NCBI RefSeq assembly: GCF_042680885.1
Contig: NZ_JBHUEO010000116.1
Location: forward strand, 1 to 64,000
Length of the DNA: 64,000 bases
DNA from: Siminovitchia sediminis
GTDB lineage: Bacteria; Bacillota; Bacilli; Bacillales; Bacillaceae_C
Direction: 5' to 3'
In this document: positions 27,293 to 35,957 of the stretch, piece after piece
How positions within the stretch are numbered: the stretch's first letter is position 1
Layout of the letters: each line of letters starts with the position of its first letter
Notes under the pieces: generated by a model
Seen by the model: only the letters and a program-made list of their open reading frames with translations
Told to the model about the DNA's origin: nothing
Database searches by the model: none
Made by a program: the position numbers and the translations under genes

Positions 27293-28319
27293 AGTTCTCA
27301 TCGCTTATTTTGCGGCAATCATTTTTTTGATTGCCGCTATTTTTGCCGGCATCTCCATCGGAGCTGTCAGGGTGCCGGCAGGAGATATTTTCTATATGAT
27401 GGGAGGAAAATTTCTTTCAGGATCGCGTGGCTATGAGCCTGATCCGATGTACCTGAATATTGTTTTCAATATCCGTCTGCCGCGGGTAGTGCTGGCAGGG
27501 CTTGTAGGAGCCTCACTTGCCATCGCCGGAGCCGCATTTCAGGGGCTGCTTCGAAATCCGCTGGCCGATCCGTATACGTTGGGAGTATCCTCCGGAGCAT
27601 CTGTCGGTGCGGTGTTTACATTATTTTACCAGCTTTCACTGCCGGGAGCCGGATTATATACACTGCCGCTGCTCAGCATACTGTCAGCTTTTGTTACAAT
27701 CCTGATCGTCATTTCTTTTGCCAGAAGCGTTGACAGATCGATGAAAGTGGAAACAATTATTTTAACTGGTATTATTTTTAGTTCATTTCTCGGTGCGCTC
27801 ATTTCGTTGATGATCGCTTTATCAGGAGAGGAACTGCGCCAAATTATCGGCTGGCTGCTGGGAAGTGTAGCGATGAGAGGGTGGAGCTATGTCCGGATTA
27901 TTTTGCCTTTTTTGCTTGCCGGAAGCATGGTGTTGCTCTTGAATACCCGTGAGCTGAACGCTATTGCTTTTGGCGAGGAACGGGCTCAATATCTTGGCGT
28001 CAATGTTGCTGCAAGAAAGTTTGCAGTGCTGGGAGCGGGTTCCATGATTACAGGTGCTGCGGTGGCTGTCTCGGGGACCATCGGTTTTGTAGGTCTTGTT
28101 ATTCCACATCTTGCAAGGTTGTTATGGGGGCCGGACCATAAGCATTTGCTTCCGCTTTCGATGCTGGTGGGGGCAGGTTTTCTCATTTTGACAGATTTGA
28201 CAGCAAGAACGATCATTGAACCGGCAGAATTGCCGATTGGTGTGATCACTGCCTTGATCGGTGCACCGGTATTTGCATATATATTATTGAGAAGACGCAA
28301 GGAAAGAAGTGGTGGCTGA
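27255..28319 (+). CDS. btuC: Cobalamin ABC transporter permease BtuC
   Basis: A 354-residue permease of the FecCD/BtuC family with about ten membrane helices; NPLADPYTLGVSSGASVGA near residue 100 and GFVGLVIPHLAR near 278 are the family motifs that contact the ATPase. I accept the TTG at 27255, ten bases after AAGGAG, which gives a 38-base overlap with btuF. It shares one base with btuD (TGATG). B. subtilis counterpart: yvrB. Confidence 0.9.
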   Translation: MQNLFIRKYSISKVLIAYFAAIIFLIAAIFAGISIGAVRVPAGDIFYMMGGKFLSGSRGYEPDPMYLNIVFNIRLPRVVLAGLVGASLAIAGAAFQGLLRNPLADPYTLGVSSGASVGAVFTLFYQLSLPGAGLYTLPLLSILSAFVTILIVISFARSVDRSMKVETIILTGIIFSSFLGALISLMIALSGEELRQIIGWLLGSVAMRGWSYVRIILPFLLAGSMVLLLNTRELNAIAFGEERAQYLGVNVAARKFAVLGAGSMITGAAVAVSGTIGFVGLVIPHLARLLWGPDHKHLLPLSMLVGAGFLILTDLTARTIIEPAELPIGVITALIGAPVFAYILLRRRKERSGG

Positions 28320-29644
28320 TGCTTCAAGTGGAACATCTTTCCGGAGGTTATTCGGAACAGAATATATTAAAAGACATATCGTTTACTGTAGAGCGAGGGG
28401 AAATGTTTGGGATACTGGGACCAAACGGCAGCGGGAAATCAACCTTGCTGAAAATGATCAGCCGTCTCGTTCCATTCAAAACTGGGAAAATTACGGTGGC
28501 GGGTCGTCCGCTTCAGGCTTTTTCTTCTAAGGATCTTGCCAAAATGATGGCTGTCTTGCCTCAGGCATCGTCGGAAGTGTTCCCGTTCACTGTGAAAGAA
28601 ACTGTAGAACTTGGAAGGTATGCCCATCAGCGGGGGCTCTTTCATTCTTGGACCCAAAAGGATGAATCAGTCGTTCAGGAAGCGATGGAACTGACAAAAG
28701 TACAGGTGTTTCAGGATGCTTCTATACAGGATTTGTCCGGTGGAGAGCGGCAGCGGGCATTCTTATCCCAGGCGCTTGCACAAGAGCCGGAGATCCTTTT
28801 GCTGGATGAGCCGACCAATCACTTGGACCTTTCCCACCAAAAAAATCTTCTCGACCAGCTAAAGATATGGACCAGAGAAAAGGGGTTAACGGTTATTACC
28901 GTCTTTCATGACTTGAATTTAGCCTCACTTTATTGTGACCGTCTGCTATTATTAAGCAATGGGCAGGTGGTGCAAACAGGAAGTCCGGAAGAAGTGCTGA
29001 ATGAGTCTCTTATTCGGAGCGTGTACCATACAGAGATTGAAAAGCTTCCGCATCCGGAGGTACCTAAGCCTAACATGGTATTGGTTCCGGAGATAAAAAA
29101 AGCCGGCGGCGCTCTGAAGGAAGGCCATATCAGAAAGGATAAAGAAACTGTCAGACTTGAATCCCCGTTTTTTCTGAAAACGATCCTCTCTGCACCAAAT
29201 GGTTCAGGGGTTGGCTGGAAAAAGAGATTCAAGGTCAAAAATGGCTTGTCTGCCAATGAACAGGATCCCCAGGCAATAGAAATGATTATTCAGGCAGAAC
29301 GGATTTATTCAATTAGTAAAACGTTTGGGACAGGTGATCATTCGATCATATTTGTTTTGACGGCAGACCGGCATTTGCATTATGTACATACATGGCTTGT
29401 CATCAATGGCCATGCAGATGAAAGCGTCCTGATTGAAGCGCTGGCAACAGGTCTGGAAGCGAAGGAAAAAGCTTTGAGGAAATATACCAGGTCCACTGTG
29501 GCGGATGACGGGCTTGCGGTGGCTTTTACTCAGACAGGAAAGGAAATTGTATCGGCCAGACCCTCCTCTGAAGTTGGGGAAACGATTTTACGGGGGGTCA
29601 TGGAATGCGTGGAGGCACTATTGGAAGAAATCGTCCTGAAATGA
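28319..29644 (+). CDS. btuD: Cobalamin ABC ATPase with CbiZ-like C-terminal domain
   Basis: A 441-residue two-domain protein. Residues 1-250 are an ABC ATPase: Walker A GPNGSGKS near 35, signature LSGGERQR near 140, Walker B ILLLDEPTNH. Residues from about 280 resemble adenosylcobinamide amidohydrolase CbiZ, which would trim cobamides so the corrin can be rebuilt; this part is a weak judgement by eye. B. subtilis YvrA has the same length and context. The fusion suggests that uptake and remodelling are linked. Confidence 0.82.
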   Translation: MLQVEHLSGGYSEQNILKDISFTVERGEMFGILGPNGSGKSTLLKMISRLVPFKTGKITVAGRPLQAFSSKDLAKMMAVLPQASSEVFPFTVKETVELGRYAHQRGLFHSWTQKDESVVQEAMELTKVQVFQDASIQDLSGGERQRAFLSQALAQEPEILLLDEPTNHLDLSHQKNLLDQLKIWTREKGLTVITVFHDLNLASLYCDRLLLLSNGQVVQTGSPEEVLNESLIRSVYHTEIEKLPHPEVPKPNMVLVPEIKKAGGALKEGHIRKDKETVRLESPFFLKTILSAPNGSGVGWKKRFKVKNGLSANEQDPQAIEMIIQAERIYSISKTFGTGDHSIIFVLTADRHLHYVHTWLVINGHADESVLIEALATGLEAKEKALRKYTRSTVADDGLAVAFTQTGKEIVSARPSSEVGETILRGVMECVEALLEEIVLK

Positions 29645-29700
29645 GCCAGTAAACCCTTAAACGGGTCTGTTATGTTTCAATCATACCTATTTTTACTGTC

Positions 29701-29724
29701 CTGTCCATAGGGCAGCTTTTTTTA
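29701..29724 (+). terminator. Terminator of the btu operon
   Basis: CTGTCC-ATA-GGGCAG followed by CTTTTTTT. Confidence 0.7.
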
Positions 29725-29741
29725 TTCCATCCCCTTCAATC

Positions 29742-29769
29742 TTGACTGAATGCTCATTCATTATATAAA
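29742..29769 (+). promoter_or_regulatory. fadF promoter with FadR-like operator
   Basis: TTGACT (29742-29747), 16 bases, TATAAA (29764-29769). The 18 bases at 29743-29760 match the B. subtilis FadR consensus TGAATGAMTANTCATTCA at 16 positions and lie across the promoter, as expected for a repressor site relieved by long-chain acyl-CoA. Confidence 0.65.
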
Positions 29770-29835
29770 ATGAAGTTAATAACTTTCTGAAAAGTCATAT
29801 ACTGTTATAACAAAGCAGAAGGGAGCGGACAGGAT

Positions 29836-31941
29836 ATGCATGCTGGTTTATGGCTGAATTGGATGGCATTTCTTCTTGTAACCGCATACGGCATATATTT
29901 GTTTGCCTATGTGGTCAGAACCCGTATTCATTTTATTAAACTGGGAAAAAAAGAAGAATTTGACCAAGACATAAAAGCACGGCTGAAAAACATATGGACC
30001 TATGTGTTCGGGCAAAAAAAGCTGCTCAAGGATCGAAAGAGCGGAATCATTCATGTCATGTTTTTTTACGGATTCATCCTTGTGCAATTCGGGGCGGTCG
30101 ATTTTATTTGGAAAGGTCTTGTTCCGGGATCCCATATACCCCTCGGTCCGCTGTATCCCGGGTTTAAATTTTTTCAGGAAATCGTGACTCTTATTATCTT
30201 GTTTGCGGTGGCATGGGCGTTTTACAGGCGGTATATTGAAAAGCTTGTCAGATTAAAACGGGGCTTTTATGCAGGGCTTGTTCTGTTATTTATCGGAGGG
30301 CTTATGCTCTCAGTCCTATTCGGAAACGGTATGGCCCTTATTTGGCAGCAAGAGCCGCTGACATGGGCAGAGCCGGCAGCTTCAGGCATTGCGGCGGCAT
30401 TCGGATGGATGAGCCCATTTGCTGCAGGGGTCATGTTTTATGTGGCATGGTGGCTGCATTTGCTGATATTATTGGCTTTCCTCGTGTATGTACCCCAATC
30501 GAAGCATGCTCATTTAATTGCAGGCCCGGCCAATGTTTACCTGGAGCCGCCGGATGGCGGGAAAAAGCTGAAGCCCATTGATTTTGAAGATGAGACAGCT
30601 GAAACATTTGGTGTCGGCAAAATAAGTGAATTTACTCAATTCCAGCTTGTGGACCTGTATGCCTGTGTTGAGTGCGGGCGCTGTACGAATATGTGCCCGG
30701 CGACCGGTACAGGGAAAATGCTCTCTCCGATGGATATCATGATTAAACTCCGCAATCATTTAACAAACTATGGTGCGTCGGTTACTAGAAAGCAGCCGTG
30801 GGTTCCTTCCTATGCCTTTGCGAATACAGTGGGCAACCAAATGGCCAAAACAAGCAGTGATAACGGTGCTTCAGAAGCGGCAGCAGCTGCTGACTATGAA
30901 CCCAGAATGATTGGAGATATCATTACGCAAGAGGAGCTGTGGGCCTGTACGACTTGCCGAAACTGCGAGGACCAATGCCCTGTCATGAATAAGCATGTAA
31001 GCCATATCATCGATATGCGCCGTTATCTCGTACTGACGGAAGGGAAAATGAATCCTGATGCCCAGCGGGCGATGCAGAGTATTGAAAGACAGGGAAATCC
31101 TTGGGGCCTGAACCGTAAAGAAAAAGAAAACTGGAGAGATCTTCGAGAGGATATCCACGTGCCGACAGTCAAAGAGATGAAAAAAGCCGGTGAGGAATTC
31201 GAGTATCTTTTATGGGTCGGCTCGATGGGGGCATTTGACAGTAGAAGCCAAAAAATTGCCCTGTCTTTTGCAAAGCTGCTGAATAAAGCCGGAGTGTCAT
31301 TTGCCATTCTCGGGAACAAGGAGAAAAATTCAGGAGACACACCGCGCCGTCTCGGCAATGAGTTTCTTTTTCAGGAACTGGCCGCTGCCAATATAAAAGA
31401 GTTTGAGAAAAACAACATTAAAAAAATTGTGACCATAGATCCGCATGCCTATAATATATTTAAAAACGAATATCCTGATTTTGGTTTGGAAGCGGAAGTG
31501 TACCACCATACTGAGTTGCTTGACCAGCTTGTTAAAGAAGGCCGTTTGGAGCCAAAGTATGAAGTGAATGAAAAAATTACTTTCCATGATTCTTGCTATC
31601 TTGGCCGCTATAACGATGTGTATGACCCGCCCAGGGAAATTCTTACATCGATCCCGGGTGTAAAGTTGGTAGAAATGGAGAGAAACAGGGACAATGGGAT
31701 GTGCTGCGGAGCGGGTGGAGGCTTGATGTGGATGGAGGAGGATACAGGAATTCGGATCAATGTGGCCAGAACAGAGCAGGCCCTTGCAGTTGATCCATCA
31801 GTTATCACTTCCGGATGCCCATACTGCTTGACCATGCTCAGTGATGGCACAAAAGCGAAAGAAGCAGAAAGCAGAGTACACACGTACGATGTTGCGGAAG
31901 TTTTGGAAAGGTCTGTATTTGGAAAAGTGGAAGTTTCATAG
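29836..31941 (+). CDS. fadF: Fe-S oxidoreductase FadF
   Basis: A 701-residue membrane-bound iron-sulfur protein, the YwjF/FadF family, thought to pass electrons from acyl-CoA dehydrogenase/ETF to the quinone pool during beta-oxidation. About six N-terminal membrane helices (1-230) are followed by two 4Fe-4S motifs (CVECGRCTNMCP, CTTCRNCEDQCP) and two CCG domains (FHDSCYLGRYND; MCCGAGGG with SGCPYC). Repression by FadR is likely from the operator upstream. The acyl-CoA genes follow downstream. Confidence 0.92.
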   Translation: MHAGLWLNWMAFLLVTAYGIYLFAYVVRTRIHFIKLGKKEEFDQDIKARLKNIWTYVFGQKKLLKDRKSGIIHVMFFYGFILVQFGAVDFIWKGLVPGSHIPLGPLYPGFKFFQEIVTLIILFAVAWAFYRRYIEKLVRLKRGFYAGLVLLFIGGLMLSVLFGNGMALIWQQEPLTWAEPAASGIAAAFGWMSPFAAGVMFYVAWWLHLLILLAFLVYVPQSKHAHLIAGPANVYLEPPDGGKKLKPIDFEDETAETFGVGKISEFTQFQLVDLYACVECGRCTNMCPATGTGKMLSPMDIMIKLRNHLTNYGASVTRKQPWVPSYAFANTVGNQMAKTSSDNGASEAAAAADYEPRMIGDIITQEELWACTTCRNCEDQCPVMNKHVSHIIDMRRYLVLTEGKMNPDAQRAMQSIERQGNPWGLNRKEKENWRDLREDIHVPTVKEMKKAGEEFEYLLWVGSMGAFDSRSQKIALSFAKLLNKAGVSFAILGNKEKNSGDTPRRLGNEFLFQELAAANIKEFEKNNIKKIVTIDPHAYNIFKNEYPDFGLEAEVYHHTELLDQLVKEGRLEPKYEVNEKITFHDSCYLGRYNDVYDPPREILTSIPGVKLVEMERNRDNGMCCGAGGGLMWMEEDTGIRINVARTEQALAVDPSVITSGCPYCLTMLSDGTKAKEAESRVHTYDVAEVLERSVFGKVEVS

Positions 31942-31949
31942 AATACTTG

Positions 31950-31974
31950 GAGGTGCTCATATAAGGAGCGCCTC
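31950..31974 (+). terminator. Hairpin after fadF
   Basis: GAGGTGCTC pairs with GAGCGCCTC directly after the stop. No long T-run follows, so termination is only possible. Confidence 0.4.
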
Positions 31975-32014
31975 TTGCTGAATCGGTTCACTGAGCGAGC
32001 GGTCAATCAGTGTT

Positions 32015-32028
32015 TGTAAGCGCTTAAA
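32015..32028. promoter_or_regulatory. cre-like site (CcpA)
   Basis: TGTAAGCGCTTAAA matches the cre consensus TGWAANCGNTNWCA with one mismatch. It lies about 630 bases before the thiolase gene. The related mmg operon of B. subtilis is glucose-repressed, which makes catabolite control plausible. Confidence 0.45.
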
Positions 32029-32217
32029 AAGTTATGCTGACTGTAAAAATATTTGCCGAAAGACTTGTGGTGATAAGTCAATGAAAAAATGAAAAAAGAA
32101 ATAGCTGTCAGTACTTTTTTTATCAAAAAAATGGCGCACTAAAACTAACCCGCCCAATTGAAGAAACATGTTCATATATGGCTGAAAGGATTCAAAAGCA
32201 TTTTGTCTTTTGGACTA

Positions 32218-32343
32218 TACGCTTCTTTCTGGCGTGTAGAGTTGGTGGTTGCGTAGTAGCACATCCACCAGACTCATAAGTTTTTCTCAAGTCATGACAA
32301 GGGCTTTTTTATGTTGGTATTTCGGAACTGTGACCCGTACAAT
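32218..32343 (-). pseudogene. Remnant of an IS110-type transposase C-terminus
   Basis: Minus-strand translation reads VPKYQHKKALVMT, a stop, EKLMSLVDVLLRN, then HQLYTPERSV and a stop. This resembles the C-terminal helix region of IS110-family transposases (usually ...ALVLTARKLVRLV...). Only about 40 codons survive and no inverted repeats or rest of the element were found. Confidence 0.5.
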
Positions 32344-32656
32344 TGTTGTACTGCAAGCGCACAGTTGATCGATGATGGATGCAGGTGAGCTGAAAGAAAA
32401 GCCTGGAAGCTCCACCTGCAACATATGATATCCCGGACTAATCGATTCTAAGCATTCGCAGCCGGGGCCCCGATTCCTTTCCGTCGCCTGCTAAGAATTG
32501 GACACTTCAGTTAATGGCAAGCAGCTTCGTTGTGCCTTGGGTATAAGATCAGTGGCTTGGCAAACCGGCCGGTATGGAAACAGAAAAAACTCTATCATAC
32601 AGTTATCAAGGAGCAAATTTTTGTTCTTGAAATATATAATACGAGGAGAGGGATGA

Positions 32657-33841
32657 ATGAGAAGAACAGTCATTCTGGAAGGGGCAAGAACTCCGTTTGG
32701 AAAGTTTGGAGGCGGACTACGTGTATTGAGCGCTTCGGACCTCGGAGGAATTGCGGTAAAAGAAGCGTTAAGCCGTTCCGGTGTGAAGCCGCAAGATGTT
32801 CAGGAAGTGATACTAGGCACAGTTTTACAGGGAGGACAGGGACAAATTCCATCGAGGCAGGCGGCGAAAAAGGCAGGGATTCCATGGAATGTAAAAACGG
32901 AAACCATTAATAAAGTATGTGCTTCGGGCATGCGGGCTGTTACTCTGGGAGATCAAGTCATTCGGTCAGGAGACGAAGAAGTGATCGCGGCCGGCGGAAT
33001 GGAGTCCATGTCCAATGCACCGTATATACTCCCGAAAGCGAGATGGGGCTATAAGATGGGTAACGCTTCGGTCGTTGACGGAATGACTTATGACGGACTG
33101 ACTTGTTCATTCTCAGGTGTCCATATGGGGACCTACGGAAATGATCGTGCGAAGGAGTTCGAGATTACAAGAGAGTCCCAGGACGACTGGGCCCTAAGAA
33201 GCCATGTAAGGGCGCTGAGGGCGAAGGAACTGCTGGCTGAAGAGATGGTTCCGGTGGAAGTCCCGCAGCAAAAAGGGGAGTCCGTTATAGTGGATCAGGA
33301 TGAGGGCCCAAGGAGTGATACAACCAGAGAAAAGCTGGCAGCACTGAGGCCGGTATTTGATCCGGATGGGACCATTACAGCGGGAAATGCTCCCGGAGTC
33401 AATGACGGGGCTGCAGCTCTTATCCTGATGAGCGAGGAAAGGGCAATTCGTGAAAGGAGAAAACCGCTCGCAACTATCCTTGGCCATGCAGAGATGGCAG
33501 CAGAAGCAAAGGATTTTCCGAAAACTCCTGGACTCGTGATTGAAGAACTGTTGAAAAAATGCGGAAAAACAATAGAGGAGGTCGATCTGTTTGAAATAAA
33601 TGAAGCCTTCGCTGCTGTGGCCCTGATAAGCAGTAAAATTTCCCGGGTTCCCTCTGAAAAAATAAATGTGAATGGCGGGGCTATTGCTTTGGGACACCCG
33701 ATAGGCGCAAGCGGGGCGCGAATTATCCTGACTCTTGCCTACGAGTTGAGGCGCCGAGGCGGAGGGCTTGGTGTTGCTTCCATCTGTTCAGGGGGCGGCC
33801 AGGGCGACGCCATTATGCTGGAAGTTCCCAAAAATGATTGA
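32657..33841 (+). CDS. mmgA: Acetyl-CoA C-acetyltransferase (thiolase)
   Basis: A 394-residue thiolase. Cys88 in NKVCASGMR is the acyl-carrying nucleophile; GHPIGASGARI holds the active-site His, and CSGGGQGDA near the end holds the second Cys. It would condense or cleave acetoacetyl-CoA or 3-ketoacyl-CoA. ATG is eight bases after GAGGAG; an ATG four bases earlier is out of frame. It opens a row of acyl-CoA genes reaching to icmF. FadA-type specificity cannot be excluded. Confidence 0.9.
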   Translation: MRRTVILEGARTPFGKFGGGLRVLSASDLGGIAVKEALSRSGVKPQDVQEVILGTVLQGGQGQIPSRQAAKKAGIPWNVKTETINKVCASGMRAVTLGDQVIRSGDEEVIAAGGMESMSNAPYILPKARWGYKMGNASVVDGMTYDGLTCSFSGVHMGTYGNDRAKEFEITRESQDDWALRSHVRALRAKELLAEEMVPVEVPQQKGESVIVDQDEGPRSDTTREKLAALRPVFDPDGTITAGNAPGVNDGAAALILMSEERAIRERRKPLATILGHAEMAAEAKDFPKTPGLVIEELLKKCGKTIEEVDLFEINEAFAAVALISSKISRVPSEKINVNGGAIALGHPIGASGARIILTLAYELRRRGGGLGVASICSGGGQGDAIMLEVPKND

Positions 33842-33856
33842 GCTGGAGGGGAAGCA

Positions 33857-34708
33857 ATGCAAATTGAAACAGTAATGGTAGTAGGAGCGGGGCAAATGGG
33901 CTCAGGAATTGCTCAAGTATGTGCCCAGTCGGGATTTCAAGTGTTTCTGAATGACCTTCAAGACACGATGGTTGAAAAAGGGCTGGCTGTCATCCGTAAA
34001 AACTTGGAGCGCCAAGTCGGCAAAGAAAAAATGAGTAAGGAAGAAAAAGATGCCATTCTTGCACGGGTGATTCCATCCACTCATCTGAAGGATGCGGAAC
34101 ATGCTGATATGGTCATTGAAGCAGCCACTGAAAATAGTACTGTCAAAATGAACATATTTAAAGAGCTGGATCGCTATGCCCCGGAGCATGTCATTTTGGC
34201 AACGAATACTTCATCCCTTCCCATTACAGAAATCGCAGCTGCAACAAATCGTCCGGAAAAAGTCATCGGTATGCATTTTATGAATCCGGTTCCTGTTATG
34301 AAACTTGTAGAAATTATTCGGGGTCTGGCAACAGCAGATGAAGTATGTAAGGCAGTCAAAGAGATAACCGGCCGACTGAATAAAATAGCGGTGGAAGTAA
34401 ATGATTTTCCGGGATTTGTATCAAATCGGGTACTTATGCCGATGATTAACGAAGCCATTTACGCAGTATATGAGGGAGTAGCGAGCAAAGAAGCGGTAGA
34501 TGAAGTAATGAAGCTGGGCATGAACCATCCGATGGGACCGCTGACCCTTGCTGACTTTATCGGACTGGATACATGCCTTTATATTATGGAGACGCTCCAC
34601 GAAGGTTTTGGCGATGACAAATACCGCCCCTGTCCCCTGTTGCGAAAATATGTTAAGGCCGGCTGGCTCGGAAGAAAATCGGGAAGAGGATTTTATCAAT
34701 ACACATAG
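33857..34708 (+). CDS. mmgB: 3-hydroxybutyryl-CoA dehydrogenase
   Basis: A 283-residue NAD(P)-dependent dehydrogenase. The N-terminal Rossmann motif is VVGAGQMGSGIAQVCAQSG; ATNTSSLPITEIA and GMHFMNPVPVMKLVEIIRG are the catalytic-region signatures of the HBD family. Converts 3-hydroxyacyl-CoA to 3-ketoacyl-CoA, feeding the thiolase just upstream (16-base gap). Gene order matches mmgA-mmgB of B. subtilis. Confidence 0.9.
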   Translation: MQIETVMVVGAGQMGSGIAQVCAQSGFQVFLNDLQDTMVEKGLAVIRKNLERQVGKEKMSKEEKDAILARVIPSTHLKDAEHADMVIEAATENSTVKMNIFKELDRYAPEHVILATNTSSLPITEIAAATNRPEKVIGMHFMNPVPVMKLVEIIRGLATADEVCKAVKEITGRLNKIAVEVNDFPGFVSNRVLMPMINEAIYAVYEGVASKEAVDEVMKLGMNHPMGPLTLADFIGLDTCLYIMETLHEGFGDDKYRPCPLLRKYVKAGWLGRKSGRGFYQYT

Positions 34709-34798
34709 CGGGCGGATGGTTGGCCAATCATGTGAAAAGTACGCGCCTTATGACTTGCGTTGGTAAACAAATACTCAAATTCCGATAAGGAGGAACCC

Positions 34799-35935
34799 AT
34801 GAATCTCCAATTTACCGAAGAACAGGTCATGGTGAGGAACATGGTCAGGGATTTTGCCGAATCCGAGATACGTCCGCATATTGAGAGAATGTCAGCCGGC
34901 GAGTTTCCCCGTGACATCATTAACAAAATGGGAAAACTGGGGCTGATGGGAATGACAGCTCCTGAACAGTATGGCGGCGCGGGCATGGATTTTATCTCTT
35001 ATATTATAGCCATTCATGAATTGTCGAAAGTCAGTGCAACGATAGGAGTTATTTTGTCTGTGCATACCTCTGTAGGAACCAATCCGATTCTACAATTTGG
35101 AACAGAAGAACAGAAGCTGAAATTTGTCCCTGGACTTGCGAAAGGCCAATCGCTTGCAGCTTTTTGCCTGACAGAGTCCGGGGCCGGGTCAGATGCTGGT
35201 GCGATTCAAACGAGAGCGGTGCGTCATGGTGACGAGTACACCGTCAACGGCTCTAAAATGTTTATTACAAATGGCGGCGAAGCGGATGTTTATATTGTAT
35301 TCGCGGTTACTGATCCCACTAAAGGCCACCGCGGAATCTCAGCGTTTATCCTTGAAAAAGATACACCGGGTTTCCGGATTGGAAAAGATGAGAAGAAGAT
35401 GGGGCTCGATGGATCCAGAACGGTTCCACTTATTTTCGAAGATGTCAAAATACCCGCGCACCATCTCCTTGGAGAAGAAGGCAAAGGGTTCAGCGTGGCG
35501 ATGGCCAATCTGAATATTGGACGGATTGGTATTGCAGCCCAGGCATTAGGAATTGCTGAAGCAGCCTATGAGGCGGCATCCGCATATGCAAAGGAGAGAA
35601 AACAATTCGGCAAACCGATCGCTGAACAACAAGGAATAGCCTTCAAGCTTGCTGACATGGCCACAGCTGCAGAAGGCGCCAGGCTTCTGCTTTATCGCGC
35701 GGCAGAATTGTGCTCTTTAGGAAAACCTTGTGTGAAGGAAGTGTCCATGGCCAAGTTATTTGCATCAAGGGCAGCGATGGAGAATGCAACAGAGGCCATA
35801 CAAATATTTGGGGGATATGGGTACACAAAAGAATTTCCTGTCGAACGCTTTTTCAGAGATGCAAAAGTGACCGAAATATATGAAGGAACAAGTGAGATTC
35901 AAAGAATTGTGATCAGCAGACAGCTTCTGAAATAG
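34799..35935 (+). CDS. acdA: Acyl-CoA dehydrogenase (first copy)
   Basis: A 378-residue FAD enzyme oxidising acyl-CoA to 2-enoyl-CoA and reducing ETF. Signatures: CLTESGAGSDAGA near residue 125, QIFGGYGYTKEFPVER and the catalytic Glu in YEGTSEIQRIVI near the C-terminus. ATG at 34799 follows AAGGAGGA; a longer frame upstream lacks a ribosome site. Likely short or branched chain by subfamily, but chain length cannot be read off. A paralogue follows 22 bases later. Confidence 0.92.
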   Translation: MNLQFTEEQVMVRNMVRDFAESEIRPHIERMSAGEFPRDIINKMGKLGLMGMTAPEQYGGAGMDFISYIIAIHELSKVSATIGVILSVHTSVGTNPILQFGTEEQKLKFVPGLAKGQSLAAFCLTESGAGSDAGAIQTRAVRHGDEYTVNGSKMFITNGGEADVYIVFAVTDPTKGHRGISAFILEKDTPGFRIGKDEKKMGLDGSRTVPLIFEDVKIPAHHLLGEEGKGFSVAMANLNIGRIGIAAQALGIAEAAYEAASAYAKERKQFGKPIAEQQGIAFKLADMATAAEGARLLLYRAAELCSLGKPCVKEVSMAKLFASRAAMENATEAIQIFGGYGYTKEFPVERFFRDAKVTEIYEGTSEIQRIVISRQLLK

Positions 35936-35957
35936 ATCCGGGCTGGGAGGGGTCTCG

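Larger units (their letters stand above)
31975..32656. other. Long intergenic region fadF / thiolase
   Basis: About 680 bases. It holds a cre-like site (32015-32028), a transposase remnant on the minus strand (about 32218-32343), and a hairpin GCAGGTGAGCT/AGCTCCACCTGC (32381-32419). ACCGGCCGGT near 32565 is a 10-bp palindrome. No clear promoter for the downstream operon was found: a TATAAT at 32635-32640 lies only 16 bases from the start codon. Confidence 0.5.

Noticed and set aside
33194..33697. 167-codon frame antisense to the thiolase gene
   Set aside because: Shadow of a gene with intact catalytic motifs.
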